From assembly GCF_963678635.1 (NCBI RefSeq), contig NC_087064.1:44687346-44751345 (forward strand): a stretch of 64,000 nucleotides of DNA, read 5' to 3'. The notes beneath the pieces were generated by a model, which saw nothing but the letters and a program-made list of their open reading frames with translations, made no database searches and was not told the origin of the DNA. Origin of the DNA: Symsagittifera roscoffensis (taxonomy: Eukaryota; Xenacoelomorpha; Acoela; Convolutidae). Made by a program: the position numbers and the translations under genes. Below, piece by piece: positions 26,482-39,880 of the stretch; the stretch's first letter is position 1; each line of letters opens with the position of its first letter.

Positions 26482-27934
26482 TGTTTGACTCATGTATTGA
26501 CCCTGTTCGACTCATGTTTCGACCCTGTTCGACTCATGATTCGACCCTGTTCGACTCATGATTCGACCATGTTCGACTCATGATTCGAACCTGTTCGACT
26601 CAAGATTCGACCCTGTTCCACTCATGATTCGACCCTGTTCGACTCATGATTCGACCCTGTTCCACTCATGATTCGACCCTGTTCGACTCAAGATTCGACC
26701 CTGTTCGACTCATGATTCGACCATGATCGACTCATGATTCGACCTTGTTCGACTCATGATTCGACCCTGTTCCACTCATGATTCGACCCTGTTCGACTCA
26801 TGATTCGACCCTATTCGACTCATGATTCAACCCTGTTCGACTCATGGTTCGACCCTGTTTCACTCATGATTCGACCCAGCTCGAATCTTGATTCGACCCT
26901 GTTCGACTCATGGTTCGACCCGGTTCGACTCATGATTCGAACCTGTTCCACTCAAGATTCGACCCTGTTCGACTCATGATTCGACCCTGTTCGATTCAAG
27001 ATTCGACCCTGTTCCACCCATGATGCGACCCTTTTCGACTCATGATTCGACCCTGTTCGACTCATGATTCGACACTGTTCGACTCATGATTCGACCCTGT
27101 TCGACTCATGATTCGACCATAATCGACTCATGATTCGACCCTGTTCGACACATTTTTTTCGACCCTGTTCCATTCATGATTCGACCCTGTTCTACTCATG
27201 ATTCGACCCTGTTCCACTCATGATTCGACCTTGTTCGACTCATGATTCGACCCTATTCGGCTCATGATTCGACCCTGTTCGACTCATGATTCGACCCTGT
27301 TCGACTCATGATTCGAACCTGTTCGACTCATGTTTCGACCCAGTTCCACTCATGATTCGACCATGATCGACTCATGATACGACCCTGTTCGACTCATGTT
27401 TCGACCCTGTTCCATTCATGATTCGACCCTGTTCGACTCATGATTCGACCCTGTTCCACTCATGATTCGACCTTGTTCGACTCATGATTCGACCCTGTTC
27501 GACTCATGATTCGACCCTGTTCGACTCATGATTCGACCCTGTTCGAATCATGATTCGACCCTGTTCGACTCATGATTCGACCCTGTTCGACTCATGATTC
27601 GACCATGATCGACTCATGATGCGACCCTGTTCCACTCATGATTCGACCCGGTTCGACTCATGACTCGACTCTGTTCCACTCATGGTTCCACCCTGTTCGA
27701 CTCATCATTTCATCCTGTTCGACTCATGATTCGACCCTGTTCGACTCATTATTCGACCCTGTTCGACTCATGATTCGACCCTGTTCGACTCATGATTCGA
27801 CCATGATCGACTCATGATACGACCCTGTTCGACTCATGTTTCGACCCTGTTCCATTCATGATTCGACCCTGTTCGACTCATGATTCGACCCTGTTCCACT
27901 CATGATTCGACCTTGTTCGACTCATGATTCGACC
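26482..27934. repeat. 1,452-bp HOR, copy 2, with a poly-T expansion
   Basis: Tandem partner of 25,031-26,481. The private change is a run of seven T near 27,152-27,158 where copy 1 has five near 25,700. The copy also carries CACATTT in place of CTCATTT. Otherwise variants follow the same order as copy 1, including the CTTTTCGAC monomer (about 25,580 and 27,032). Confidence 0.9.
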
Positions 27935-28959
27935 CTGTTCGACTCATGATTCGACCCTGTTCGACTCATGATTCGACCCTGTTCGACTCATGATTCGACC
28001 CTATTCGACTCATGTTTCGACCCAGTTCCACTCATGATTCGACCCTGTTCGACTCATGATTCGACTCTGTTCGACTCATGGTTCGACCCGGTTCGACTCA
28101 TGATTCGACTCTGTTCCACTCATGATTCCAACCTGTTCGACTCATGACTCGACTATGTTCCACTCATGGTTCCACACTGTTCGACTCATCATTTCATCCT
28201 GTTCGACTCATGATTCGACCCTGTTCGACTCATGATTCGACCCTGTTCGACTCATGATTCGACCCTGTTCGACTCACGATTCGACCATGATCGACTCATG
28301 ATACGACCCTGTTCGACTCATGTTTCGACCCTGTTCGACTCATGATTCGACCATGATCGACTCATGATACGACCCTGTTCGACTCATGTTTCGACCCTGT
28401 TCCATTCATGATTCGACCCTGTTCGACTCATGATTCGACCCTGTTCCACTCATGATTCGACCTTGTTCGACTCATGATTCGACCCTGTTCGACTCATGAT
28501 TCGACCCTGTTCGACTCATGTTTCGACCCAGTTCCACTCATGATTCGACCCTGTTCGACTCATGATTCGACTCTGTTCGACTCATGGTTCGACCCGGTTC
28601 GACTCATGACTCGACTCTGTTCCACTCATGGTTCCACCCTGTTCGACTCATCATTTCATCCTGTTCGACTCATGATTCGACCCTGTTCGACTCATGATTC
28701 GACCCTGTTCGACTCATGATTCGACCCTGTTCGACTCATGATTCGACCATGATCGACTCATGTTTCGACCCTGTTCCATTCATGATTCGACCCTGTTCGA
28801 CTCATGATTCGACCCTGTTCCACTCATGATTCGACCTTGTTCGACTCATGATTCGACCCTGTTCGACTCATGATTCGACCCTGTTCGACTCATGATTCGA
28901 CCCTGTTCGACTCATGTTTCGACCCAGTTCCACTCATGATTCGACCCTGTTCGACTCAT

Positions 28960-29360
28960 GATTCGACTCTGTTCGACTCATGGTTCGACCCGGTTCGACT
29001 CATGATTCGACTCTGTTCCACTCATGATTCCAACCTGTTCGATTCATGACTCGACTATGTTCCACTCATGGTTCCACACTGTTCGACTCATCATTTAATC
29101 CTGTTCGACTCATGATTTCGCCCTGTTCGACTCATGATTCGACCCCGTTCGACTCATGATTCGACTCTGTTCGACTCATGGTTCGACCCGGTTCGACTCA
29201 TGATTCGACTCTGTTCCACTCATGATTCCAACCTGTTCGACTCATGACTCGACTATGTTCCACTCATGGTTCCACACTGTTCGACTCATCATTTAATCCT
29301 GTTCGACTCATGATTTCGCCCTGTTCGACTCATGATTCGACCCCGTTCGACTCATGATTC
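28960..29360. repeat. 198-bp tandem duplication (9 monomers)
   Basis: The marker TCATTTAATCC is at 29,091 and 29,289, and ATTTCGCCC follows each. Both give a 198-bp offset. TTTAATCC and TTTCGCCC were seen only here, so the duplication is local and recent. One difference is GATTCATGACTCG near 29,041 against GACTCATGACTCG near 29,239. Confidence 0.88.
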
Positions 29361-29589
29361 GACCCTGTTCGACTCACGATTCGACCATGATCGACTCATG
29401 ATACGACCCTATTCGACTCATGTTTCGACCCTGTTCCATTCATGATTCGACCCTGTTCGACTCATGATTCGACCCTGTTCCACTCATGATTCGACCTTGT
29501 TCGACTCATGATTCGACCCTGTTCGACTCATGATTCGACCCTGTTCGACTCATGATTCGACCCTGTTCGACTCATGATTCGACCCTGTT

Positions 29590-31900
29590 CGACTCATGTT
29601 TCGACCCAGTTCAACTCATGATTCGACCATGATCGACTCATGATACGACCCTGTTCGACTCATGTTTCGACCCTGTTCCATTCATGATTCGACCCTGTTC
29701 AACTCATGATTCGACCCTGTTCCACTCATGATTCGACCTTGTTCGACTCATGATTCGACCCTATTCGACTCATGATTCGACCCTGTTCGACTCATGATTC
29801 GACCCTGTTCGACTCATGATTCGACCCTGTTCGACTCATGATTCGACCCTGTTCGACTCATGATTCGACCCTGTTCGACTCATGATTCGACCCTGTTCGA
29901 CTCATGATTCGACACTGTTCGACTCATGTTTCGACCCAGTTCCACTCATGATTCGACCCTGTTCGACTTATGATTCGACTCTGTTCGACTCATGGTTCGA
30001 CCCGGTTCGACTCATGATTCGACTCTGTTCCACTCATGATTCCAACCTGTTCGACTCATGACTCGACTATGTTCCACTCATGGTTCCACACTGTTCGACT
30101 CATCATTTCATCCAGTTCGACTCATGATTCGACCCTGTTCGACTCATGATTCGACCCTGTTCGACTCATGTTTCGACCCTGTTCGACTCACGATTCGACC
30201 ATGATCGACTCATGATACGACCCTGTTCGACTCATGTGTCGACCCTGATCCATTCATGATTCGACCCTGTTCGACTCATGATTCGACCGTGTTCCACTCA
30301 TGATTCGACCTTGTTCGACTCATGATTCGACCCTGTTCGACTCATGATTCGACCCTGTTCGACTCATGATTCGACCCTGTTCGACTCATGATTCGACCCT
30401 GTTCGACTCATGTTTCGACCCAGTTCAACTCATGATTCGACCATGATCGACTCATGATACGACCCTGTTCGACTCATGTTTCGACCCTGTTCCATTCATG
30501 ATTCGACCCTGTTCAACTCATGATTCGACCCTGTTCCACTCATGATTCGACCTTGTTCGACTCATGATTCGACCCTGTTCGACTCATGATTCGACCCTGT
30601 TGGACTCATGATTCGACCCTGTTCGACTCATGATTCGACCCTGTTCGACTCATGTTTCGACCCAGTTCCACTCATGATTCCGCCCTGTTCGACTCATGAT
30701 TCGACTCTGTTCGACTCATGATTCGACTCTGTTCGACTCATGATTCGACTCTGTTCCACTCATGATTCCAACCTGTTCGACTCATGACTCGACTCTGTTC
30801 CACTCATGGTTCCACACTGTTCGACTCATCATTTCATCCAGTTCGACTCATGATTCGACCCTGTTCGACTCATGATTCGACCCTGTTCGACTCATGTTTC
30901 GACCCTGTTCGACTCACGATTCGACCATGATCGACTCATGATACGACCCTGTTCGACTCATGTTTCGACCCTGATCCATTCATGATTCGACCCTGTTCGA
31001 CTCATGATTCGACCGTGTTCCACTCATGATTCGACCTTGTTCGACTCATGATTCGACCCTGTTCGACTCATGATTCGACCCTGTTCGACTCATGATTCGA
31101 CCCTGTTCGACTCATGATTCGACACTGTTCGACTCATGTTTCGACCCAGTTCAACTCATGATTCGACCATGATCGACTCATGATACGACCCTGTTCGACT
31201 CATGTTTCGACCCTGTTCCATTCATGATTCGACCCTGTTCAACTCATGATTCGACCCTGTTCCACTCATGATTCGACCTTGTTCGACTCATGATTCGACC
31301 CTGTTCGACTCATGATTCGACCCTGTTCGACTCATGATTCGACCCTGTTCGACTCATGATTCGACCCTGTTCGTCTCATGTTTCGACCCAGTTCCACTCA
31401 TGATTCCGCCCTGTTCGACTCATGATTCGACTCTGTTCGACTCATGATTCGACTCTGTTCGACTCATGATTCGACTCTGTTCCACTCATGATTCCAACCT
31501 GTTCGACTCATGACTCGACTCTGTTCCACTCATGGTTCCACACTGTTCGACTCATCATTTCATCCTGTTCGACTCATGTTTCGACCCTGATCCATTCATG
31601 ATTCGACCCTGTTCGACTCATGATTCGACCGTGTTCAACTCATGATTCGACCTTGTTCGACTCATGATTCGACCCTGTTCGACTCATGATTCGACCCTGT
31701 TCGACTCATGATTCGACCCTGTTCGACTCATGATTCGACACTGTTCGACTCATGTTTCGACCCAGTTCAACTCATGATTCGACCATGATCGACTCATGAT
31801 ACGACCCTGTTCGACTCATGTTTCGACCCTGTTCCATTCATGATTCGACCCTGTTCAACTCATGATTCGACCCTGTTCCACTCATGATTCGACCTTGTTC
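29590..31900. repeat. HOR series with shrinking period: 814, 726 and 616 bp
   Basis: The marker CAGTTCAACTC is at 29,607, 30,421, 31,147 and about 31,763, so successive spacings are 37, 33 and 28 monomers. Other shared markers are ATTCCGCCC, TTTCATCCAGTTCG (30,111 and 30,837), CTGATCCATTC and GTGTTCCAC. Each later copy lacks a few internal monomers, which suggests duplication followed by in-register deletions rather than separate origins. Confidence 0.86.
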
Positions 31901-32789
31901 GACTCATGATTCGACCCTGTTCGACTCATGATTCGACCCTGTTCGACTCATGATTCGACCCTGTTTGACTCATGATTCGACCCTGTTCGTCTCATGTTTC
32001 GACCCAGTTCCACTCATGATTCCGCCCTGTTCGACTCATGATTCGACTCTGTTCGACTCATGATTCGACTCTGTTCGACTCATGATTCGACTCTGTTCCA
32101 CTCATGATTCCAACCTGTTCGACTCATGACTCGACTCTGTTCCACTCATGGTTCCACACTGTTCGACTCATCATTTCATCCTGTTCGACTCATGATTCGA
32201 CCCTGTTCGACTCATGATTCGACCCTGTTCGACTCATGATTCGACCCTGTTCGACTCATGTTTCGACCCAGTTCCACTCATGATTCGACCCTGTTCGACT
32301 CATGATTCGACTCTGTTCGACTCATGGTTCGACCCGATTCGACTCATGATTCGACTCTGTTCCACTCATGATTCCAACCTGTTCGACTCATGACTCGACT
32401 CTGTTCCACTCATGGTTCCACCCTGTTCGACTCATGATTCGACCATGATCGACTCATGATACGACCCTGTTCGACTCATGTTTCGACCCTGTTCCATTCA
32501 TGATTCGACCCTGTTCGACTCATGTTTCGACCCTGTTCCATTCATGATTCGACCCTGTTCGACTCATGATTCGACCCTGTTCCACTCATGATTCCAACCT
32601 GTTCGACTCATGATTCGACTCTGTTCCACTCATGGTTCCACCCTGTTCGACTCATGATTCGACCATGATCGACTCATGATACGACCCTGTTCGACTCATG
32701 TTTCGACCCTGTTCCATTCTTGATTCGACCCTGTTCGACTCATGATTCGACCCTGTTCCACTTATGATTCGACCCTGTTCGACTCATGA

Positions 32790-33600
32790 TTCGACCATGA
32801 TCGACTCATGATACGACCCTGTTCGACTCATGTTTCGACCCTGTTCCATTCATGATTCGACCCTGTTCAACTCATGATTCGACCCTGTTCCACTCATGAT
32901 TCGACCTTGTTCGACTCATGATTCGACCCTGTTTGACTCATGATTCGACCCTGTTCGACTCATGATTCGACCCTGTTCGACTCATGATTCGACCCTGTTC
33001 GACTCATGTTTCGACCCAGTTCCACTCATGATTCGATCCTGTTCGACTCATGATTCGACTCTGTTCGACTCATGATTCGACTCTGTTCGACTCATGATTC
33101 GACTCTGTTCCACTCATGATTCCAACCTGTTCGACTCATGACTCGACTCTGTTCCACTAATGGTTCCACACTGTTCGACTCATCATTTCATCCTGTTCGA
33201 CTCAAGATTCGACCCTGTTCGACTCATGATTCGACCCTGTTCGACTCATGATTCGACCCTGTTCGACTCATGTTTCGACCCAGTTCCACTCATGATTCGA
33301 CCCTGTTCGACTCATGATTCGACTCTGTTCGACTCATGGTTCGACCCGGTTCGACTCATGATTCGAATCTGTTCCACTCATGATTCCAACCTGTTCGACT
33401 CATGACTCGACTCTGTTCCACTCATGGTTCCACCCTGTTCGACTCATGATTCGACCATGATCGACTCATGATAGGACCCTGTTCGACTCATGTTTCGACC
33501 CTGTTCCATTCATGATTCGATCCTGTTCGACTCATGTTTCGACCCTGTTCGGTTCATGATTCGACCCTGTTCGACTCATGATTCGACCCTGTTCCACTCA
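32790..33600. repeat. Cassette with CATCATTTCATCC and CTCAAGATTCG, copy 1 of 3
   Basis: The region matches about 35,760-36,580 at 2,970 bp and, through that copy, about 37,050-37,860 at a further 1,276 bp. The run GACTCTG repeated in successive monomers (about 33,056-33,100), GGTTCCACACTG and CTCAAGATTCG mark all three. Variant monomers lacking TGA leave an 81-codon plus-strand frame in each copy (33,160, 36,130, 37,406); these are satellite translations. Confidence 0.87.
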
Positions 33601-34284
33601 TGATTCCAACCTGTTCGACTCATGACTCGACCATGATCGACTGATGATACGACCCTGTTCGACTCATGTTTCGACCCTGTTCCATTCATGATTCGACCCT
33701 GTTCGACTCATGATTCGACCCTGTTCCACTCATGATTCGACCCTGTTCGACTCATGATTCGACCATGATCGACTCATGATACGACCCTGTTCGACTCATG
33801 TTTCGACCCTGTTCCATTCATGATTCGACCCTGTTCGACTCATGATTCGACCCTGTTCCACTCATGATTCGACCTTGTTCGACTCATGATTCGACCCTGT
33901 TCGACTCATGATTCGACCCTGTTCGACTCATGATTCGACCCTGTTCGACTCATGATTTGACCCTGTTCGACTCATGTTTCGACCCAGTTCCACTCATGAT
34001 TCGACCCTGTTCGACTCATGATTCGACTCTTTTCGACTCATGGTTCGACCCGGTTCGACTCATGATTCGACTCTGTTCCACTCATGATTCCAACCTGTTC
34101 GACTCGTGATTTCACCCTGTTCGACTCATGATTCGACCCTGTTCGACTCATGATTCGACCCTGTTCGACTCATGATTCGACCATGATCGACTCATGATTC
34201 AAACCTGTTCGACTCATGATTCGACCCTGTTCCACTCATGATTCGACCCTGTTCGACTCATGATTCGACTCTGTTCCACTCATG

Positions 34285-35098
34285 ATTCGACCCTGTTCGA
34301 CTCATGATTCGACCCTGTTCGACTCTTGATTCGACCCTGTTCGACTCATGATTCGACACTGTTCGACTCATGATTCGACCCTGTTCGACTCATGATTCGA
34401 CCCTGTTCGACTCATGTTTCGACCCAGTTCCACTCATGATTCGACCCTGTTCGACTCATGATTCAACTCTGTTCGACTCATGGTTCGACCCGATTCGACT
34501 CATGATTCGACTCTGTTCCACTCATGATTCCAACCTGTTCGACTCATGACTCGACTCTGTTCCACTCATGGTTCCACCCTGTTCGACTCATGATTCGACC
34601 ATGATCGACTCATGATACGACCCTGTTCGACTCATGTTTCGACCCTGTTCCATTCATGATTCGACCCTGTTCGACTCATGTTTCGACCCTGTTCCATTCA
34701 TGATTCGACCCTGTTCGACTCATGATTCGACCCTGTTCCACTCATGATTCCAACCTGTTCGACTCATGACTCGACTCTGTTCCACTCATGGTTCCACCCT
34801 GTTCGACTCATGATTCGACCATGATCGACTCATGATACGACCCTGTTCGACTCATGTTTCGACCCTGTTCCATTCATGATTGGACCCTGTTCGACTCATG
34901 ATTCGACCCTGTTCCACTCATGATTCGACCCTGTTCGACTCATGATTCGACCATGATCGACTCATGATACGACCCTGTTCGACTCATGTTTCGACCCTGT
35001 TCCATTCATGATTCGACCCTGTTCAACTCATGATTCGACCCTGTTCCACTCATGATTCGACCTTGTTCGACTCATGATTCGACCCTGTTCGACTCATG
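34285..35098. repeat. 814-bp HOR (37 monomers), copy 1
   Basis: Matches 35,099-35,912 at exactly 814 bp. Markers are ATTCAACTCTG at 34,461 and 35,275, GGTTCGACCCGATTCG shortly after each, and ATTGGACCC (TGGACC at 34,881 and 35,695). No difference was noticed over most of the length, so this is a young event. Confidence 0.9.
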
Positions 35099-35912
35099 AT
35101 TCGACCCTGTTCGACTCATGATTCGACCCTGTTCGACTCTTGATTCGACCCTGTTCGACTCATGATTCGACACTGTTCGACTCATGATTCGACCCTGTTC
35201 GACTCATGATTCGACCCTGTTCGACTCATGTTTCGACCCAGTTCCACTCATGATTCGACCCTGTTCGACTCATGATTCAACTCTGTTCGACTCATGGTTC
35301 GACCCGATTCGACTCATGATTCGACTCTGTTCCACTCATGATTCCAACCTGTTCGACTCATGACTCGACTCTGTTCCACTCATGGTTCCACCCTGTTCGA
35401 CTCATGATTCGACCATGATCGACTCATGATACGACCCTGTTCGACTCATGTTTCGACCCTGTTCCATTCATGATTCGACCCTGTTCGACTCATGTTTCGA
35501 CCCTGTTCCATTCATGATTCGACCCTGTTCGACTCATGATTCGACCCTGTTCCACTCATGATTCCAACCTGTTCGACTCATGACTCGACTCTGTTCCACT
35601 CATGGTTCCACCCTGTTCGACTCATGATTCGACCATGATCGACTCATGATACGACCCTGTTCGACTCATGTTTCGACCCTGTTCCATTCATGATTGGACC
35701 CTGTTCGACTCATGATTCGACCCTGTTCCACTCATGATTCGACCCTGTTCGACTCATGATTCGACCATGATCGACTCATGATACGACCCTGTTCGACTCA
35801 TGTTTCGACCCTGTTCCATTCATGATTCGACCCTGTTCAACTCATGATTCGACCCTGTTCCACTCATGATTCGACCTTGTTCGACTCATGATTCGACCCT
35901 GTTCGACTCATG
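35099..35912. repeat. 814-bp HOR (37 monomers), copy 2
   Basis: Tandem partner of 34,285-35,098. It passes directly into the second copy of the CATCATTTCATCC cassette; the two HOR families overlap near 35,760-35,912, so the 814-bp duplication lies within the material that was also copied at 2,970 bp. Confidence 0.9.
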
Positions 35913-36580
35913 ATTCGACCCTGTTCGACTCATGATTCGACCCTGTTCGACTTATGATTCGACCCTGTTCGACTCATGTTTCGACCCAGTTCCACTCATG
36001 ATTCGACCCTTTTCGACTCATGATTCGTCTCTGTTCGACTCATGATTCGACTCTGTTCGACTCATGATTCGACTCTGTTCCACTCATGATTCCAACCTGT
36101 TCGACTCATGACTCGACTCTGTTCCACTCATGGTTCCACACTGTTCGACTCATCATTTCATCCTGTTCGACTCAAGATTCGACCCTGTTGGACTCATGAT
36201 TCGACCCTGTTCGACTCATGATTCGACCCTGTTCGACTCATGTTTCGACCCAGTTCCACTCATGATTCGACCCTGTTCGACTCATGATTCGACTCTGTTC
36301 GACTCATGGTTCGACCCGGTTCGACTCATGATTCGACTCTGTTCCACTCATGATTCCAACCTGTTCGACTCATGACTCGACTCTGTTCCACTCATGGTTC
36401 CACCCTGTTCGACTCATGATTCGACCATGATCGACTCATGATACGACCCTGTTCGACTCATGTTTCGACCCTGTTCCATTCATGATTCGACCCTGTTCGA
36501 CTCATGTTTCGACCCTGTTCCGTTCATGATTCGACCCTGTTCGACTCATGATTCGACCCTGTTCCACTCATGATTCCAAC
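35760..36580. repeat. Cassette with CATCATTTCATCC and CTCAAGATTCG, copy 2 of 3
   Basis: This copy lies 2,970 bp from copy 1 and 1,276 bp (58 monomers) before copy 3. CCGTTCATG at 36,520 and 37,796 links it to copy 3; copy 1 has CGGTTCATG at the equivalent place. Private changes include GTTGGACTC near 36,188 and CCCTTTTCG near 36,008. Confidence 0.86.
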
Positions 36581-37049
36581 CTGTTCGACTCATGACTCGA
36601 CTCTGTTCCACTCACGGTTCCACCCTGTTCGACTCATCATTTCATCCTGTTCGACTCAAGATTCGACCCTGTTCGACTCATGATTCGACCCTGTTCGACT
36701 CATGGTTCGACCCTGTTCGACTCATGTTTCGACCCTGTTCCATTCATGATTCGACCCTGTTCGACTCATGTTTCGACCCTGTTCCATTCATGATTCGACC
36801 CTGTTCGACTCATGATTCGACCCTGTTCCACTCATGATTCCAACCTGTTCGACTCATGACTCGACTCTGTTCCACTCATGGTTCCACCCTGTTCGACTCA
36901 TGATTCGACCATGATCGACTCATGATACGACCCTGTTCGACTCATGTTTCGACCCTGTTCCATTCATGATTCGACCCTGTTCGACTCATGATTCGACCCT
37001 GTTCCACTCATGATTCGACCCTGTTCGACTCATGATTCGACCATGATCG

Positions 37050-37860
37050 ACTCATGATACGACCCTGTTCGACTCATGTTTCGACCCTGTTCCATTCATG
37101 ATTCGACCCTGTTCAACTCATGATTCGACCCTGTTCCACTCATGATTCGACCTTGTTCGACTCATGATTCGACCCTGTTCGACTCATGATTCGACCCTGT
37201 TCGACTCATGATTCGACCCTGTTCGACTCATGATTCGACCCTGTTCGACTCATGTTTCGACCCAGTTCCACTCATGATTCGACCCTGTTCGACTCATGAT
37301 TCGACTCTGTTCGACTCATGATTCGACTCTGTTCGACTCATGATTCGACTCTGTTCCACTCATGATTCCAACCTGTTCGACTCATGACTCGACTCTGTTC
37401 CACTCATGGTTCCACACTGTTCGACTCATCATTTCATCCTGTTCGACTCAAGATTCGACCCTGTTCGACTCATGATTCGACCCTGTTCGACTCATGATTC
37501 GACCCTGTTCGACTCATGTTTCGACCCAGTTCCACTCATGATTCGACCCTGTTCGACTCATGATTCGACTCTGTTCGACTCATGGTTCGACCCGGTTCGA
37601 CTCATGATTCGACTCTGTTCCACTCATGATTCCAACCTGTTCGACTCATGACTCGACTCTGTTCCACTCATGGTTCCACCCTGTTCGACTCATGATTCGA
37701 CCATGATCGACTCATGATACGACCCTGTTCGACTCATGTTTCGACCCTGTTCCATTCATGATTCGACCCTGTTCGACTCATGTTTCGACCCTGTTCCGTT
37801 CATGATTCGACCCTGTTCGACTCATGATTCGACCCTGTTCCACTCATGATTCCAACCTGT
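37050..37860. repeat. Cassette with CATCATTTCATCC and CTCAAGATTCG, copy 3 of 3
   Basis: Markers match copy 2 at 1,276 bp throughout. Between copies 2 and 3 (about 36,590-36,850) a shortened extra piece of the same cassette is present, carrying CTCACGGTTCC; that variant recurs after copy 3 near 37,888. Confidence 0.86.
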
Positions 37861-39502
37861 TCGACTCATGACTCGACTCTGTTCCACTCACGGTTCCACC
37901 CTGTTCGACTCATGATTCGACCATGATCGACTCATGATACGACCCTGTTCGACTCATGTTTCGACCCTGTTCCATTCATGATTCGACCCTGTTCGACTCA
38001 TGATTCGACCCTGTTCCACTCATGATTCGACCCTGTTCGACTCATGATTCGACCATGATCGACTCATGATACGACCCTGTTCGACTCATGTTTCGACCCT
38101 GTTCCATTCATGATTCGACCCTGTTCGACTCATGATTCGACCCTGTTCCACTCATGATTCGACCTTGTTCGACTCATGATTCGACCCTGTTCGACTCATG
38201 ATTCGACCCTGTTCGACTCATGATTCGACCCTGTTCGAATCATGATTTGACCCTGTTCGACTCATGTTTCGACCCAGTTCCACTCATGATTCGACCCTGT
38301 TCGACTCATGATTCGACTCTTTTCGACTCATGGTTCGACCCGGTTCGACTCATGATTCGACTCTGTTCCACTCATGATTCCAACCTGTTCGACTCGTGAT
38401 TTCACCCTGTTCGACTCATGATTCGACCCTGTTCGACTCATGATTCGACCCCGTTCGACTCATGATTCGACCATGATCGACTCATGATTCAAACCTGTTC
38501 GACTCATGATTCGACCCTGTTCCACTCATGATTCGACCCTGTTCGACTCATGATTCGACTCTGTTCCACTCATGATTCGACCCTGTTCGACTCATGATTC
38601 GACCCTGTTCGACTCTTGATTCGACCCTGTTCGACTCATGATTCGACACTGTTCGACTCATGATTCGACCCTGTTGCACTCATGATTCGACCCTGTTCGC
38701 CTCATGATTCGACCCTGTTCGACTCATGGTTCGACCATGATCGACTCATGATTCGACCCTGTTCGACTCATGATTTGACCCTGTTCCACTCATGATTCGA
38801 CCCTGTTCGACTCATGTTTCGACCCAGTTCCACTCATGATTCGACCCTGTTCGACTCATGATTCGACTCTTTTCGACTCATGGTTCGACCCGGTTCGACT
38901 CATGATTCGACTCTGTTCCACTCATGATTCCAACCTGTTCGACTCGTGATTTCACCCTGTTCGACTCATGATTCGACCCTGTTCGACTCATGATTCGACC
39001 CTGTTCGACTCATGATTCGACCATGATCGACTCATGTTTCAAACTTGTTCGACTCATGATTCGACCCTGTTCCACTCATGACTCGACTCTGTTCCACTCA
39101 TGGTTCCACCCTGTTCGACTCATGATTCGACCATGATCGACTCATGATACGACCCTGTTCGACTCATGTTTCGACCCTGTTCCATTCATGATTCGACCCT
39201 GTTCGACTCATGATTCGACCCTGTTCCACTCATGATTCGACCCTGTTCGACTCATGATTCGACCATGATCGACTCATGATACGACCCTGTTCGACTCATG
39301 TTTCGACCCTGTTCCATTCATGATTCGACCCTGTTCGACTCATGATTCGACCCTGTTCCACTCATGATTCGACCTTGTTCGACTCATGATTCGACCCTGT
39401 TCGACTCATGATTCGACCCTGTTCGACTCATGATTCGACCCTGTTCGACTCATGATTTGACCCTGTTCGACTCATGTTTCGACCCAGTTTCACTCATGAT
39501 TC

Positions 39503-39880
39503 GACCCTGTTCGACTCATGATTCGACTCTTTTTGACTCATGGTTCGACCCGGTTTGACTCATGATTCGACTCTGTTCCACTCATGATTCCAACCTGTTC
39601 GACTCGTGATTTCACCCTGTTCGACTCATGATTCGACCCTATTCGACTCATGATTCGACCCTGTTCGACTCATGATTCGACCATGATCGACCCCCTGTTC
39701 GACTCATGATTCGACTCTTTTTGACTCATGGTTCGACCCGGTTTGACTCATGATTCGACTCTGTTCCACTCATGATTCCAACCTGTTCGACTCGTGATTT
39801 CACCCTGTTCGACTCATGATTCGACCCTGTTCGACTCATGATTCGACCCTGTTCGACTCATGATTCGACCATGATCGACT
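39503..39880. repeat. 188-bp out-of-register tandem duplication
   Basis: GACTCTTTTTGACTCATGG occurs at 39,525 and 39,713 and is followed each time by GGTTTGACTC, an offset of 188 bp, which is not a multiple of 22. The junction near 39,684-39,697 reads GATCGACCCCCTGTTCG: the first TCGAC box of one monomer is joined to the CCTG tail that normally follows the second box, with two extra C. A 12-bp skip gives 9x22-12 = 186, and the two C make 188. This is one of only two half-monomer jumps I saw. Confidence 0.9.

Noticed and set aside
25019-37651. Plus-strand open frames of 66-81 codons at 25,019, 28,474, 33,160, 36,130, 36,592 and 37,406.
   Set aside because: Same explanation: repeated MIRPCSTHDSTLFDS-type satellite translation. 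The near-identity of three of them follows from the 2,970- and 1,276-bp duplications, not from coding constraint.
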